NCBI RefSeq assembly: GCF_001811425.1
Contig: NZ_KV804745.1
Location: forward strand, 1-64,000
Source of the DNA: Peptoniphilus_A sp001811425
GTDB lineage: Bacteria; Bacillota; Clostridia; Tissierellales; Peptoniphilaceae
Length of the DNA: 64,000 nt
Direction of reading: 5' to 3'
Below are positions 63,257-64,000 of this stretch, piece by piece. A program made the translations under genes and the position numbers. The first letter of the stretch is position 1. The number at the start of each line of letters is the position of its first letter. The notes under the pieces were generated by a model. The model was given only the letters and a program-made list of their open reading frames with translations. It had not been told where the DNA came from and did no database searches.

Positions 63257-64000
63257 AAGTTTTTTAAAGAGAGAAAAATTCACAATAATTTTTGGGATTT
63301 TTATATTTTTTTATATTCTAGGAGTTTATTTAGTTTTTGAATTTGAAAGAGTAAAGACTATTTACATATCTTTTTTATATCTATTTTTATTTTTTATTTA
63401 TATGGTTTTTCTTTATTCCACAAGAGACAGAGAATTCAGAGAAGAAATTGCTCTTTTAAATCAAAAAAATTACGAAAAAATTCTAGAAATAAAGGATTCT
63501 CCATTATCAAGAGCTCTTTATAAAAGCGTAGAAGAAAATAAAAAATTTAGAAATAGTGAAGAAAAGAGAAGATCTGATGTAAAAAATTATTTGACCATTT
63601 GGACTCATCAAATAAAATCCCCAATATTTGCACTAAGGCTTCTACTCAAAAAAGATGAAATAAATAAAATAGAATGCGAGAAAGAAATTTTTGAAATCGA
63701 AGAATATGTGGGAAATATTTTAGGCTATGCAAGGCTGAATGCAGATAGCACTGATTATGTTTTTAGCAAATACAGTTTAGACGAAATTATTAGAGGTGTA
63801 ATAAGAAAATATTCAATTCAGTTTATTGGAAAAAATAATAGCCTTGACTTTTGTGAAACTAAGAAAATAATTTTAACTGATGCCAAGTGGTTTTCTTTTT
63901 TATTAGAGCAAATTATTTCTAATGCAATAAAGTACACGCAAAATGGAAGAGTAGCAATTTATTTAAAGAAAGATGAACTCGTAATTGAGGACAATGGAAT
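63237..64000 (+). CDS. BceS-like intramembrane-sensing histidine kinase, partial (right edge)
   Basis: At least 254 codons are present; the frame is open to the window end. Two membrane segments (about residues 16-34 and 45-64) are separated by a short loop, with no sensor domain. The H-box is IWTHQIKSPIFAL near residue 122, and the N-box EQIISNAIKYT near 222; the sequence stops just after the start of the G1 box (EDNGI). This is the BceS/GraS architecture, which senses through a partner ABC transporter; bceAB-like genes are predicted just beyond the edge. The ATG follows AAAGGAG and overlaps the regulator gene. Confidence 0.92.
   Translation, partial: MSHLPIKSFLKREKFTIIFGIFIFFYILGVYLVFEFERVKTIYISFLYLFLFFIYMVFLYSTRDREFREEIALLNQKNYEKILEIKDSPLSRALYKSVEENKKFRNSEEKRRSDVKNYLTIWTHQIKSPIFALRLLLKKDEINKIECEKEIFEIEEYVGNILGYARLNADSTDYVFSKYSLDEIIRGVIRKYSIQFIGKNNSLDFCETKKIILTDAKWFSFLLEQIISNAIKYTQNGRVAIYLKKDELVIEDNG

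Overview
The window is AT-rich DNA packed with short operons on both strands, strong Shine-Dalgarno sites and many intrinsic terminators. It looks like a low-GC, Gram-positive, anaerobic Firmicute. The gene set (selenium genes selD-yedF-DUF3343-NifS-like, CyuA cysteine desulfidase, YjiH, CstA, DUF711/ACT pair, SLH-anchored surface protein, copper-amine-oxidase-N-like secreted protein) fits the Tissierellia/Peptoniphilaceae group, but that is inference and no 16S gene is present. A run of exactly 100 N (25149-25248) shows it is a scaffolded draft assembly.

Layout. 1-4217 (minus): response regulator, short-loop sensor kinase, ABC ATPase and a large FtsX-type permease running off the left edge, an envelope-stress or peptide-sensing module. 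4429-9990: cysteine desulfidase, a secreted TraB-like protein, a CobD/HisC-like aminotransferase, threonine aldolase and a RIC-type di-iron protein. 10100-14809: a Fic AMPylator behind an elaborate operator, then a CsoR-controlled copper operon whose CopA carries an in-frame CopZ with its own ribosome-binding site, and a lipoprotein. 14857-22870: phospholipase-D-like protein, a GntR/ABC-2 operon, a heterodimeric ABC exporter and a PAP2 phosphatase. 22844-29629: tadA, the selenium cluster with the assembly gap, DegV, MATE and a C26 amidotransferase.

29650-34942 is the accessory part. A YibE/F membrane protein and a 971-aa SLH-anchored purple-acid-phosphatase-like protein lie between two 53-bp identical direct repeats, with an IS30 transposase remnant on one side and a hydrolase fragment on the other. 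35027-50246 is mostly housekeeping: ACT/DUF711, nitroreductase, UPF0178-glutaredoxin fusion, LCP ligase, PepT, MgsA, rpsF-ssb-rpsR, YjiH and HPF. 50416-56548: secreted alkaline phosphatase, a MoxR/VWA pair led by a small CC-motif protein, and CstA. 56908-62459: tRNA-Pro, HAD and VanZ proteins, tmRNA, MBL hydrolase, DHPS and Pta. At 62567-64000 a second response regulator/sensor kinase pair runs off the right edge.

Three observations merit follow-up most. (1) Two unrelated genes (copA and the UPF0178 gene) each contain a complete small redox or metal-carrier protein fused in frame at the C-terminus with an intact internal Shine-Dalgarno and ATG, which predicts both fused and free products. (2) Phosphatase genes 19 kb apart have upstream TTTACA-type hexamers in 11/22-bp phase, like Pho boxes. 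(3) The Fic, GntR, RR/ABC and CsoR units each have a clear candidate operator. I found no CRISPR array, prophage or large undescribed system.
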